Positions 33,835 to 42,327 of a stretch of DNA of 64,000 nucleotides are shown piece after piece; position 1 is the stretch's first letter; every line of letters starts with the position of its first letter. The stretch is from the NCBI RefSeq assembly GCF_021568315.1, contig NZ_JAKGSI010000004.1:248001-312000 (forward strand), written 5' to 3'. The stretch is from Corynebacterium uropygiale. Lineage in GTDB: Bacteria > Actinomycetota > Actinomycetes > Mycobacteriales > Mycobacteriaceae. Position numbers and translations under genes: made by a program. Below the pieces are notes generated by a model that saw only the letters and a list, made by a program, of their open reading frames with translations, was not told where the DNA came from and did no database searches.

Positions 33835-35351
33835 GTAGGTGGCGGGAGCTCCTCCTCGGCGCGTGGTGCGCGCTCCTCGTGGGAGTGCTGCTGTTCCCGC
33901 TCGCCCACCCCGGGCCGCTCCTTCTCCGCGACATGGTGGTGCTGCCCCATCCGGCGCTCACGCCATCGGCGCTTGGGGTGGGCGACGGCCCCGCGCGCAC
34001 CGCGCCCCAGGATGGGGTGCTCGCGCTCATCGGGATGGTGATGGATGCGTCGTGGGCCGCGCGCGCGGTGATCCTCCTCGCCGCCGCGCTCGCGGCGTGG
34101 GCCGCCGTCGGGCTGGCCGAACGCCCACTGACCGGGGCGGCCGCCGCCACGGTGGCGGTGTGGAATCCCTTCGTTGTGGAGAGGCTCCTCCAGGGGCATT
34201 GGTCGCTGGTCGTGGGCGTGTGGCTTCTCATCCCGATGCTGTGGGTCGGCATGCGTGGTCATCCCCGCGCGCAACTGCTGTGCGCATGGGGGGCCTCCCT
34301 CACCCCGACGGGGGCGATCTTCGCCAGCATCGCCCTGCTCTGCATGCCCTCGCGCGCGTGGGTGAGGGCGGCGTCCGTCGTGTGCTGGGCCCCCTGGCTT
34401 GTGGGCTCTCTGGTGGCGTCCTCCGGAGGCGGCGCCCTCGTGCCGGCGGCGTCGGTGGAGGCCTTCGCCCCGCGCGCGGAGGGGCCCGCGGGGGTGGTCG
34501 GCGCGCTCCTCGGGCTCGGGGGGATATGGAACAGCGAGGCGGTGCCGGCGTCGAGGGAATCGGCATGGGCGTTGGCGGGGGTCGTGCTCGGGGTGGTGCT
34601 GCTCGTGGGGTTGAGGCGATGCCCTCCCGGGGTGCGCGTTCTCGTTGCGCTGGGGCTCGGGGGCGCGCTGCTCAGCCTCGTGATGCACGCGCCCCTCGGG
34701 TGGGCGGTGGAGCACCTCCCCGGCGCCGGGCTGCTCCGCGACTCCCACAAACTCCTCGGGCTCGCGCTGCCCGGGTACGTGATGGCCGCCGCCCGCGCGC
34801 GGAGAGCCGACGTCGCCGGCGCGTTCATCGGGCTGGCGCTCCTCCAAGTCCCCGACGCCCCGGCCGCGCTGCGCCCCCTCGCCCCGCCGGTCCGCTCCCT
34901 GCCCGTGAGCGACATCGGCGAGGGCCGCGAGGTCCTCATCCCGGGGGTCGGCAGCATCGCGGAGGTCGCCGGGCGGCCGGTGGCGCAGCCGTGGTCGAAG
35001 GCCACCGCGCTCGTCGAGCCCGGCGCGCTCGCCGTCGACGGGCGGGAGACGGACAGGCTGAATCCCCGCTATGGGCTCTCTGTGCGCGCGTGGGAGCGGG
35101 GCGACATGGCGGAGCTCGAGCGGCTGGGGGTCGGCGTCGTGGCGTCGGCCTCGGGGGAGGTCCTCGCGCGCACCGGGGCCGCGGCGCCGGCTAGGGGCGT
35201 CGGGCTCGGGGCCCTCGGGTTGTGGTGTGTTCTTCCAGCAGCTGCGCTATGGCCTCGCCGGTGGCGGCCCACGAATAGGCGCGTGCCCGCTCGCGGGCGG
35301 CCTCCCCGAGGCGGCGGCGCTCCGCGGGGTCGTCGTGGAGCCGCTGGATGA
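33831..35351 (+). CDS. Polytopic membrane protein (Rv0226c-like)
   Basis: A 506-residue protein with ten or more predicted helices spread over residues 8-380, a soluble stretch and a last helix near 465-485. It begins MSRWRELLLGAWCALLVGVL and has AVWNPFVVERLLQGHW and LGLGGIWNSE, as in mycobacterial Rv0226c homologues, which resemble polyprenyl-sugar glycosyltransferases. Start ATG overlaps the DUF3068 stop. The final 45 residues are Arg/Pro/Gly-rich and antisense to the glycosyltransferase gene (161-bp overlap). Function is not established; a role in lipoglycan or mycolate trafficking is inferred from context. Confidence 0.8.
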   Translation: MSRWRELLLGAWCALLVGVLLFPLAHPGPLLLRDMVVLPHPALTPSALGVGDGPARTAPQDGVLALIGMVMDASWAARAVILLAAALAAWAAVGLAERPLTGAAAATVAVWNPFVVERLLQGHWSLVVGVWLLIPMLWVGMRGHPRAQLLCAWGASLTPTGAIFASIALLCMPSRAWVRAASVVCWAPWLVGSLVASSGGGALVPAASVEAFAPRAEGPAGVVGALLGLGGIWNSEAVPASRESAWALAGVVLGVVLLVGLRRCPPGVRVLVALGLGGALLSLVMHAPLGWAVEHLPGAGLLRDSHKLLGLALPGYVMAAARARRADVAGAFIGLALLQVPDAPAALRPLAPPVRSLPVSDIGEGREVLIPGVGSIAEVAGRPVAQPWSKATALVEPGALAVDGRETDRLNPRYGLSVRAWERGDMAELERLGVGVVASASGEVLARTGAAAPARGVGLGALGLWCVLPAAALWPRRWRPTNRRVPARGRPPRGGGAPRGRRGAAG

Positions 35352-36318
35352 GGCGGGCGAACTCGGAGGGTGTGTCGGCAAGCAGCCCGGTTTCCCCGTC
35401 GACGATGGAGTCGCGCAGGCCGCCGGAGCTGCGGTAGCCGATCGTCGGCGTCCCGTGCTGCGCCGCCTCGACGACGGCCAACCCCCACCCCTCCTTGCGC
35501 GAGGGCATGAGGTGGATGTCGGCGCGGGCGAGGAGCGCGTGCTTGAAGGCCTCGCTGCACTGGCCGTGGAAGGTGATGCGCTCCCTCGCGCCGGACTTGT
35601 CCGCGCGCGCGGAGAGCTCCTCGGCCCACCAGCCGTCCCCCACAATGTCGAGGTGGGCGTCCGGCAGCCCCGCCACCACGTCGATCGCCTGCTCGATCTG
35701 CTTGTGCGGCACGAGTCGGGACAGCGTGATCATGTGGATGGGCGCCTCGCGGGGGAGCGTCGGCACGCGCGCGGGGACGGGGTCGACGCCGTTGCGGATG
35801 ATGTGGATGTCCTCGGGGCGGACGCCGAGGGCGACGAGTTCCTCGGCGCTCGGCGTCGAGACGGTGATGTAGGGCGCCCCGCGGTAGATCGCGGGGGCGG
35901 CGCGGGATTCCAGGAACCAGCCGAGGCGGGCGATCACGGGGCCGGCCACCGGCCACTGCTCGCGGTGGCAGTGGTGAGTGAGGAGGATGGTGGGGCGTCG
36001 GCTCACCGCGCGCGCGAAGAAGGGGATGCCGTTTTGGGTGTCGATGATCGCGTCGACCCCCGCGAGCGGCCCGAGGCCCACGGCCGCGAGGAGTAATCGG
36101 CCCACCGCGCGCGGGTAGACGGTGAACTTGCCGCCGGCGCGGTGGTAGTGGACGCCGCGGCGCTCGCTGCGGCGGGGGGCGTCGGTGTGGCGGCTGGTGT
36201 GGTAGATCACCTCGTGGCCGTGGGCGGCGAGGTATTCGCCGACGCGCTCCAGGTAGCGCTCGCTGCCACCGCCCTGGGGGTGGGTGGTGTCGCGCCAGCA
36301 GAGGAGGAGGATCTTCAC
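35191..36318 (-). CDS. GT4-family glycosyltransferase
   Basis: A 375-residue GT-B enzyme. The N-terminal domain starts VKILLLCWRDTTHPQGGGSERY, and the C-terminal donor domain has ISLSRLVPHKQ-like text (MITLSRLVPHKQIEQAIDVV) and the E-x7-E motif in SRKEGWGLAVVEAAQHGTP. It corresponds to Rv0225. Start GTG at 36318. A minus-strand TAGTGT ends 7 nt before it, so the message is probably leaderless. It is divergent from the methyltransferase. Acceptor and sugar are unknown. Confidence 0.86.
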   Translation of the reverse strand: MKILLLCWRDTTHPQGGGSERYLERVGEYLAAHGHEVIYHTSRHTDAPRRSERRGVHYHRAGGKFTVYPRAVGRLLLAAVGLGPLAGVDAIIDTQNGIPFFARAVSRRPTILLTHHCHREQWPVAGPVIARLGWFLESRAAPAIYRGAPYITVSTPSAEELVALGVRPEDIHIIRNGVDPVPARVPTLPREAPIHMITLSRLVPHKQIEQAIDVVAGLPDAHLDIVGDGWWAEELSARADKSGARERITFHGQCSEAFKHALLARADIHLMPSRKEGWGLAVVEAAQHGTPTIGYRSSGGLRDSIVDGETGLLADTPSEFARLIQRLHDDPAERRRLGEAARERARAYSWAATGEAIAQLLEEHTTTRGPRARRP

Positions 36319-36325
36319 TGGGTCC

Positions 36326-36335
36326 ACACTATCCT
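36326..36335. promoter_or_regulatory. Overlapping divergent -10 elements
   Basis: ACACTATCCT contains TAGTGT on the minus strand (for the glycosyltransferase) and TATCCT on the plus strand (for the methyltransferase). They share two bases, so the two promoters should exclude each other. Confidence 0.5.
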
Positions 36336-36345
36336 GGTGAACGCT

Positions 36346-37086
36346 ATGGATACATTTCGGCGCTTTTCTTCGCTGGGGCGCTCGCTGCGGTTGCTCGCGT
36401 CGTTCCGCTTCGAGCAGACGGATCCCGCCCGCTTTTACGGGCCCCTCGCGGCCGACACCGCACAGCTCATCGAGATCCTCGCCGGGGGTGTGCGGGATAA
36501 GACCGTCGTCGACATCGGAGGGGGACCTGGGTATTTCCACCGTGAGTTCTCCGCGCGCGGGGCGCACTACGTGACGGTGGAGCCCGACGCCGGGGAGATG
36601 TCCGCCGCGGGCATCGAGGTGCCCGCCTCGGTGCGCGGCGACGGCATGGCCCTCCCCCTGCGGGACGGGTGCGCGGACGTCGTCTACTCGAGCAACGTGG
36701 CCGAGCACGTGCCCCGGCCGTGGGACATGGGGCGCGAGATGATCCGGGTCGCGCGGCCGGGCGGGCTCGTGGTGCTGAGCTACACGGTGTGGCTCGGGCC
36801 GTTCGGCGGGCACGAGACGGGGCTGTGGCCGCACTACGTGGGCGGCGCCTTCGCCCGGGACCGCTACACGCGCCGCCACGGGCACCCGCCGAAGAACGTG
36901 TTCGGCACATCGCTCTTCGACGTCTCGTGCGCGGAGGGCCTCCGGTGGGGCCGCGCCCAGCCGGACGCCGACCTCCTCCTCGCCTTCCCGCGCTACCACC
37001 CCTGGTGGGCGTGGTGGCTCGTGCGCGTCCCGCTGCTCCGAGAGTTCGCGGTGAGCAACCTCGTGCTCGTGCTGCGGCGCCACTAG
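36346..37086 (+). CDS. SAM-dependent methyltransferase (Rv0224c-like)
   Basis: A 246-residue class I methyltransferase: VVDIGGGPGYFHREF (motif I), SSNVAEHVPRPWDM and RVARPGGLVVLSYTVW. It is the homologue of the mycobacterial gene beside Rv0225. In C. glutamicum a methyltransferase of this envelope block (MtrP) was reported to affect trehalose mycolate transport (recalled), but assignment of this gene to MtrP is an inference. ATG at 36346 follows a TATCCT box by 10 nt. Confidence 0.85.
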   Translation: MDTFRRFSSLGRSLRLLASFRFEQTDPARFYGPLAADTAQLIEILAGGVRDKTVVDIGGGPGYFHREFSARGAHYVTVEPDAGEMSAAGIEVPASVRGDGMALPLRDGCADVVYSSNVAEHVPRPWDMGREMIRVARPGGLVVLSYTVWLGPFGGHETGLWPHYVGGAFARDRYTRRHGHPPKNVFGTSLFDVSCAEGLRWGRAQPDADLLLAFPRYHPWWAWWLVRVPLLREFAVSNLVLVLRRH

Positions 37087-37120
37087 CGCCGCGAGCCCGG
37101 CTAGCCCCCGCTAGCCCCCG

Positions 37121-38896
37121 CTACCCGGCGAGCCAGATGCGCGCCTCGTAGGGGCGAAGCGGCTGGTCGGGGGCCTCGGGGGCGGGGTCGACGTTGCTGT
37201 TCAGCAGCGTGAAGGGGCCCGACGCCTCCGGCACCGGGAAGGGCAGCGCCCGGTCCTCGTCGCTGACGTTGGCAGTGACCAGCAGCGTCTGCTCGCCCAG
37301 CCGGCGCACGTAGGAGAAGGTGTGCGGGTCCTCGGGGTCGAGGAGCTCGAAGTCGCCGGAGATGATGACCTCGTGGCGGTGGCGGAGCTCGATGAGGCGG
37401 CGATAGTGCTGGTAGACGCCGTGCGGGTCGGGGCGGTCGGCGGCCGCGTTGATGTCCGGGTAGTTGGGGTTGACGCGGAGCCACGGGGTGCCGCTGGTGA
37501 AGCCGGCGTTCTCGCTCGCATCCCACTGCATGGGGGTGCGGGCGTTGTCCCGCCCGCGGTGAGCGATGTAGCGCATCATCTGCTCGTGGGTGAAGATGCC
37601 GCCGTCGGTGACGTACTGGTGGTAGGCGTTGCGCTGCTCGATGTCGTCGTAGTCGGAGAGCTCGGGGAAGGCGACATTCGTCATCCCGATCTCCTCCCCC
37701 TGGTAGATGTACGGCGTCCCGCACAGCATGTGCAGCACCGTGCCGAGCATCGCCGCCGAACGCACCCGGTATTCCGGCCGGTCATCGCCAAATCGGGAGA
37801 CGACGCGCGGCTGGTCGTGATTGTTCCAGTACAGCGAGTTCCACGCCCGCCCCTCGAGCCCCTTCTGCCAGTGCGCGAGGTTCTGCTTCAACGCCGGCAG
37901 CGAGACCCGGCCGTCCCACCACTTGCCATAGCCCTCCGGATTGCCGTCGAGCATCATGTGCTCGAAGGTGAAGACCATGTTGAGCTCTCCGCGCGCGAAG
38001 CCCGCGTACTTCAACCCGTCCTCGACGGTGGTGCCCGGCGTCTCCCCGACGGTGATCGTGTCGTAGTGGTCGAGCACCTCGCGCCGCATCTCCTGCAGGA
38101 ACTCGTGGACCCGCGGCCCGTTCGCCACGAGGTAGAGCGAGGACTCCCGCCCGCCCGCGCTAACGCGCGGATCGTCGACGAACTCCTCGCCCTTACTGAT
38201 CGCGTTGATGACATCCATCCGGAAGCCGCCCACCCCGCGGTCCAGCCAGAAACGCATGAGCGCATACACTTCTTCGCGCACGCGGGGGTTCTCCCAGTTG
38301 AGGTCCGGCTGCTTCGTCGAGAAGAAGTGCAGGTAGAACTGCCCGGTCGCCTCGTCCCACTCCCACGCCGACGGCGAGAAGCAGGACACCCAGTTGGTGG
38401 GCGGGATCGGGGTGCCGTCGTCGCGGAACCCGGCGGGGTCACGCCAGATGTAGTAGTCCCGGTAGGGGTTCTCGCGGGAGGAGCGGGACTGGCGGAACCA
38501 CTCGTGCTCATCGGAGGTGTGGTTGACGACGAGGTCCATGATGATCCGCATCCCCCGCTCGCGGGCGGCCGCGACGAGCTCATCGAAGTCCTCCAGCGTC
38601 CCGAACTCCGGCATGATCGCGCGGTAGTCGGAGATGTCGTAGCCGTTGTCGTCGTTGGGGGAGGCGTACACCGGGGACAGCCAGATGTCCGTCACCCCGA
38701 GCCCCGCAATGTGGTCGAGGTGCTCCGTGATGCCGCGGAGGTCGCCGATGCCATCACCATTCGAGTCCGCGAAACTGCGCGGATAGACCTGGTAGACGAC
38801 GGAACGACGGAAGTCGGGGGCGGGGGCGGGGGCGGGGGCGGGGCCTCCCGCCGCGGGTGTTCCCGCGGCCGCGGGGGTGTGCGTGTCGTGATTCAT
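37121..38896 (-). CDS. GH13 alpha-glucosidase (oligo-1,6-glucosidase / trehalose-6-phosphate hydrolase type)
   Basis: A 591-residue alpha-amylase-family enzyme. Conserved regions: DIWLSPVYASPNDDNGYDIS, DLVVNHTS, GFRMDVINAIS (Asp nucleophile), TVGETPG (Glu acid/base) and NNHDQPR. DVIN in the nucleophile block places it in the GH13_31-like group that hydrolyses isomaltose, sucrose-type or phospho-disaccharides. An Ala/Pro-rich N-terminal arm (about 25 residues) precedes the barrel. It overlaps the upstream phosphatase-fold gene by 4 nt and is divergent from an alpha-glucoside PTS, so a phosphorylated alpha-glucoside is a likely substrate. Confidence 0.9.
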   Translation of the reverse strand: MNHDTHTPAAAGTPAAGGPAPAPAPAPDFRRSVVYQVYPRSFADSNGDGIGDLRGITEHLDHIAGLGVTDIWLSPVYASPNDDNGYDISDYRAIMPEFGTLEDFDELVAAARERGMRIIMDLVVNHTSDEHEWFRQSRSSRENPYRDYYIWRDPAGFRDDGTPIPPTNWVSCFSPSAWEWDEATGQFYLHFFSTKQPDLNWENPRVREEVYALMRFWLDRGVGGFRMDVINAISKGEEFVDDPRVSAGGRESSLYLVANGPRVHEFLQEMRREVLDHYDTITVGETPGTTVEDGLKYAGFARGELNMVFTFEHMMLDGNPEGYGKWWDGRVSLPALKQNLAHWQKGLEGRAWNSLYWNNHDQPRVVSRFGDDRPEYRVRSAAMLGTVLHMLCGTPYIYQGEEIGMTNVAFPELSDYDDIEQRNAYHQYVTDGGIFTHEQMMRYIAHRGRDNARTPMQWDASENAGFTSGTPWLRVNPNYPDINAAADRPDPHGVYQHYRRLIELRHRHEVIISGDFELLDPEDPHTFSYVRRLGEQTLLVTANVSDEDRALPFPVPEASGPFTLLNSNVDPAPEAPDQPLRPYEARIWLAG

Positions 38897-39708
38897 GAGA
38901 TCTCCACAAGAATGCCGGAATGGTCAGAAACAGCGTGGTCGGTGTCGTCGCGGAAGAGGACGCGGTAGCTGAGCGGATCAAGGTCCGGGGTGCACCACAC
39001 ATAGTCGATGCGCAGGCTCTCCCCCACCTCGTCCCAGCCGTCGATGACGCGGTGGACGGTGGCCTCCCCCTCCCTCGCGCGCGCGGAGAGGTAACTGTCG
39101 CGCCAGCCATCGGCCGCCACGAGCTCGTAGCCCTCCCCCACCGCGGAGGCCGGGTTGTTGAAGTCCCCCGCGATGATGACGGGCCCCTCGGCGCGCAGCT
39201 CCGCCAGCTGCGGGCGCAGCGCCTCCCATTCCCTGCGGAAGGCGGGCCACCAGGAGAAGTGGGAGCTCAGCACCCAGCGCCCCTGGGTGCGGATGGCGGC
39301 GGTGCGCCGGCGTCGGTGGTCCTCCCAGAGGTAGTGGCCGCCGTGACTGAGGTCGCGGCTGGCCTCGATGGGCGTGCGGCTGATGAGCGCGAGGCCTTCG
39401 TCGTACGTATCAAAGCCCCGGTGGGTGCCCACCCACACCCAGGACCAGGGGGTTTCGGGTTCCTTCGCGCGCAGGATGCGCACGAGGAGGTGGGCGGCGT
39501 TGTCCTCGCGGATGGGTCGGAAGTACGAGAACGCGAGACCCGGGGAGACCGGGGCTTTCGGGGTCTCGGGGTACTGGTTAACTTCCTGGAGGGCGATGAC
39601 GTCGACGCCCTCGCGGAGGATGGTGTCAGCGATGCGGTAGAGCTTGGGGATTTGATAGCTCTCCAGCCAGGAGTGCATGTTGAGGGTCACCAGCTTCATG
39701 CTTCCCAT
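38893..39708 (-). CDS. Endonuclease/exonuclease/phosphatase-fold protein
   Basis: A 271-residue protein of the EEP superfamily: LVTLNMHSW at the N-terminus, ALQEVNQYP (metal Glu), IIAGDFNNPAS and SDHSGILVEIS (catalytic His). It is co-transcribed with the GH13 glucosidase (4-nt overlap) opposite the PTS gene, so it may act on sugar phosphates rather than DNA; that is inference. Start ATG at 39708 (MGSMKLV); 39699 is an alternative. One palindrome copy encodes LSARARE. Confidence 0.82.
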   Translation of the reverse strand: MGSMKLVTLNMHSWLESYQIPKLYRIADTILREGVDVIALQEVNQYPETPKAPVSPGLAFSYFRPIREDNAAHLLVRILRAKEPETPWSWVWVGTHRGFDTYDEGLALISRTPIEASRDLSHGGHYLWEDHRRRRTAAIRTQGRWVLSSHFSWWPAFRREWEALRPQLAELRAEGPVIIAGDFNNPASAVGEGYELVAADGWRDSYLSARAREGEATVHRVIDGWDEVGESLRIDYVWCTPDLDPLSYRVLFRDDTDHAVSDHSGILVEIS

Positions 39709-39756
39709 GCTAGGGCAGCCGCCCCCGGGGAAACCCGCCCTGAGCTGCGTAAAAAA

Positions 39757-39800
39757 GTACAGGTTGTGGAGCGAGGTACAAGCTCTGTACATGCGTACAG
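39757..39800. promoter_or_regulatory. Repeated GTACAGG sites in the PTS divergent control region
   Basis: GTACAGG occurs at 39757-39763 and 39795-39801, and CTGTAC-ATGC-GTACAG (39785-39800) is a perfect inverted repeat. The region lies between divergent promoters of the PTS and the glucosidase operon and could be the RpiR-family regulator's binding site. Confidence 0.45.
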
Positions 39801-39889
39801 GATTGGAAAAATCCGCCCGCCGGCCCCCGCGCGCGTTTTAGAGTCAAACCAGATCACTTCTCCTGCACAGCTCACAAGGGGTCGTAGCC

Positions 39890-41485
39890 ATGATGGAAAA
39901 AATTCAGCGATTCGGGAGCGCCATGCTGGCTCCCGTGCTCATCTTCGCGATCGCTGGCCTGGCGGTGGGGCTTTCAGTCATCGCGCTCAATGAGAATTTG
40001 GTTGGCGGGCTCGCCGCCGAAGGCACCTGGTGGTTCGCCTTCTGGACAGTGTGGCAGTCCGGCGCGTGGACGATCTTCAACCAGATGGAGATCCTCTTCG
40101 TCCTGGGCCTGCCCATCGCGCTGGCGAAGAAAGCCAACGGGCGCGCCGTCCTCGAGGCCGGGATGGTGTACCTCACCTTCCAATACTTTGTGTCCTCGCT
40201 CCTCGACCTGTTCGGCCCGCACTTCGGCGTCGACTTCACCCAGGAGCCGGGCGGCGACTCCGGCCTCAAGCTCATCGCGGGCATCAAGACCCTGGACACG
40301 GGCATTATCGGCGCGATCGTCATCTCCGCCATCGTCGTGTGGATCCACAACCGCTGGTTCGACAAGAAACTCCCCGACTTCCTCGGCATCTTCCAGGGCA
40401 CCCAGTACGTCTACGCCGTGGGCTTCCTCTTCATGATGCCGATGGCCCTGCTCACCTGCTACGGCTGGCCGGTCCTCCAGCACGGCATCGCGAACATGCA
40501 GACCTTCTTCGTGAGCTCGGGCGCATTCGGCGTCGCCATCTACACCACCCTGGAGCGCCTCCTCATCCCGACGGGCCTCCACCACTTCGTCTACTCGCCC
40601 TTCGTGTTCGGCCCCGCCGTCTATCCCGACGGCATCCAGCGCACGTGGATCGATAACCTCAACACCTTCTCCGACTCGACGGAGTCCCTGCGCACCCTCT
40701 TCCCGGGCGGCGGCTTCGCCCTCCACGGGAACTCCAAGGTCTTCGGCGCGATCGGCATCTGCCTCGCCTTCTACAGCACCGCAAAGGACAGCCGCAAGAA
40801 GGCCGTGCTCTCCCTGCTCATCCCGATCTGCCTCACCGCCGTGCTCATCGGCATCACCGAGCCGCTCGAGTTCACCTTCCTCTTCGCCGCCCCGCTGCTC
40901 TTCGTCATCCACGCGGTCCTCGCGGGCATCATGTCCGCCCTCATGTACATGGTGGGGCTGGCCGGCAACTTCGGCGGCGGCATGATCGACTTCCTCTTCC
41001 AAAACTGGATCCCCCTCTGGGGCAACCACCACGCCACGTACCTCGCGCAGATCGGCATCGGCCTGTGCTTCTCCGCGATCTACTTCTTCCTCTTCCGCTT
41101 CCTCATCCTCAAGCTCAACCTCAAGACCCCGGGCCGCGAGGACGACGGCGAGGAGATCCACTTCCACTCCAAGGCCGAGTACCGCGCGCGGAAGAAGGGC
41201 GAGGAGGCCGGGGCCGCTCCCGCGGACAGCTACACCCAGCGCGCCGAGGACTTCCTCCGCCTCCTCGGCGGCGCCGAGAACATCGCGAGCGTCACCAACT
41301 GCGCCACCCGCCTGCGCGTCACCGTCCACGACGAGGCCGCCGTCGAGGCCTCCGACGCCCCCTTCACCGAAGCCGGGGCCCTGGGCATCGTGCGCAAAGG
41401 CACGTCCTACCAGGTGATCGTCGGCATGGATGTCCCCCAGGTGCGCGACCGCTTCGAATCGATGGTCTCCGCCCCCACCCCCTAA
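39890..41485 (+). CDS. PTS alpha-glucoside transporter EIICB (GlvC/MalP type)
   Basis: Imports and phosphorylates an alpha-glucoside. The 531-residue protein has an EIIC domain (about 1-420) with IQRFGSAMLAPVLIFAIAG, PIALAKKANGRAVLEA, LIPTGLHHFVYSPFVFGPAV and GITEPLEFTFLFAAP. A linker and an EIIB domain (about 450-531) follow, with the phosphorylated Cys in VTNCATRLRV near residue 472. No EIIA is fused or nearby, so a shared EIIA-Glc must be used. AAGGGG lies upstream of the tandem ATGATG start. The downstream regulator follows by 23 nt. Confidence 0.93.
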   Translation: MMEKIQRFGSAMLAPVLIFAIAGLAVGLSVIALNENLVGGLAAEGTWWFAFWTVWQSGAWTIFNQMEILFVLGLPIALAKKANGRAVLEAGMVYLTFQYFVSSLLDLFGPHFGVDFTQEPGGDSGLKLIAGIKTLDTGIIGAIVISAIVVWIHNRWFDKKLPDFLGIFQGTQYVYAVGFLFMMPMALLTCYGWPVLQHGIANMQTFFVSSGAFGVAIYTTLERLLIPTGLHHFVYSPFVFGPAVYPDGIQRTWIDNLNTFSDSTESLRTLFPGGGFALHGNSKVFGAIGICLAFYSTAKDSRKKAVLSLLIPICLTAVLIGITEPLEFTFLFAAPLLFVIHAVLAGIMSALMYMVGLAGNFGGGMIDFLFQNWIPLWGNHHATYLAQIGIGLCFSAIYFFLFRFLILKLNLKTPGREDDGEEIHFHSKAEYRARKKGEEAGAAPADSYTQRAEDFLRLLGGAENIASVTNCATRLRVTVHDEAAVEASDAPFTEAGALGIVRKGTSYQVIVGMDVPQVRDRFESMVSAPTP

Positions 41486-41496
41486 TTCCCGACGGC

Positions 41497-41502
41497 TACC
41501 CT
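41497..41502 (+). promoter_or_regulatory. -10 element of a leaderless promoter (RpiR-family gene)
   Basis: TACCCT with a 6-nt gap to the ATG at 41509. Confidence 0.5.
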
Positions 41503-41508
41503 GGGAGC

Positions 41509-42327
41509 ATGGACCTCGTCGAGCGCGCCTGCGCCCAGGGGACCCTGGGCTCACTGAGCGACACCGAACGCACCATCCTCACCTACCTCTCCCAGCACGA
41601 GGACGAGGTCGTCGACGCCACGGTGTCCACCATCGCCCGCGCTACCTTCAGCTCCACGGCCAGCGTCATCCGGCTTGCGCAAAAGCTCGGATTCGCCGGC
41701 TTCGCGGAGCTGAAATTCTTTGTGAAGAACTCCCGGGCCCACAGCTCCTTCGACACGGTCGAGCTCCTCGACGCCGCCCGCGCCGACACCGTCACCACCA
41801 TCGACGAGCTGCTGGGCGGCCCCGACATCAGCGCCCCGCTCCGCCTCATCCACGACGCCCGCATCATCTACCTCTGCGCCACCGGCTACTCCCAGCGCCT
41901 CGCCGCCAAGGAGTTCATGAAGTCGCTCATCAACTACGGCTACTTCGCGGTGCTCATCCCCTCCCGCCTGGAGCTCGACAACGGCATCACCGCCATCACC
42001 TCCGAGGACGTCCTCATCGTCCTCAGCCTCTCCGGCGCCACCCCCGGCTACGAGCCCATCCTCGCGAACCTCCGCGCCCGCTCCGTCCCCGTCATCTGCC
42101 TCGCCGCGCACACCACCGGCTACATCGCCCAAGCCAGCGACCACGTCCTCACCTACAAGGCCACCCCCATCGCCCTCGGGCCCCGCCACAAGAAGGACTT
42201 CGTCAGCCTCCTCGGCCTCTCGATCCTCCTCGACTACCTCACGCGGTCGCTGCTCGTCTACTCCTCCGCGCGCGCGGAGAGCGGAGGCGGGGCCGCGGGC
42301 GCGGGCGCGGACCCCCGCGCGGACTAG
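41509..42327 (+). CDS. RpiR-family regulator with SIS domain (GlvR-like)
   Basis: A 272-residue regulator: HTH domain (about 10-75, LSDTERTILTYLSQHEDEVV, IVSTIARATFSSTASVIRL-like) and a sugar-phosphate-binding SIS domain (about 115-250, ICLSLSGATPGYEP-like VLSLSGATPGYEPI). It probably controls the PTS/glucosidase genes, as GlvR does in Bacillus. A TACCCT box ends 6 nt before the ATG, so it has its own leaderless promoter. The C-terminus contains a perfect palindrome copy (SSARAESGG). Confidence 0.88.
   Translation: MDLVERACAQGTLGSLSDTERTILTYLSQHEDEVVDATVSTIARATFSSTASVIRLAQKLGFAGFAELKFFVKNSRAHSSFDTVELLDAARADTVTTIDELLGGPDISAPLRLIHDARIIYLCATGYSQRLAAKEFMKSLINYGYFAVLIPSRLELDNGITAITSEDVLIVLSLSGATPGYEPILANLRARSVPVICLAAHTTGYIAQASDHVLTYKATPIALGPRHKKDFVSLLGLSILLDYLTRSLLVYSSARAESGGGAAGAGADPRAD
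42264..42279. repeat. Dispersed palindrome, perfect 16-bp, in the RpiR-family gene tail
   Basis: CTCCGCGCGCGCGGAG followed by AG, encoding SSARAES after the SIS domain. Confidence 0.85.

Noticed and set aside
37087..37120. CTAGCCCCCG short direct repeat between the methyltransferase and glucosidase
   Set aside because: Only two to three imperfect copies in a 34-nt gap; no hairpin or function is apparent.
41065..41508. N-terminal extension of the RpiR-family gene inside the PTS gene
   Set aside because: It is an out-of-frame reading of the EIICB 3' half. The ATG at 41509 with its own -10 box is the proper start.
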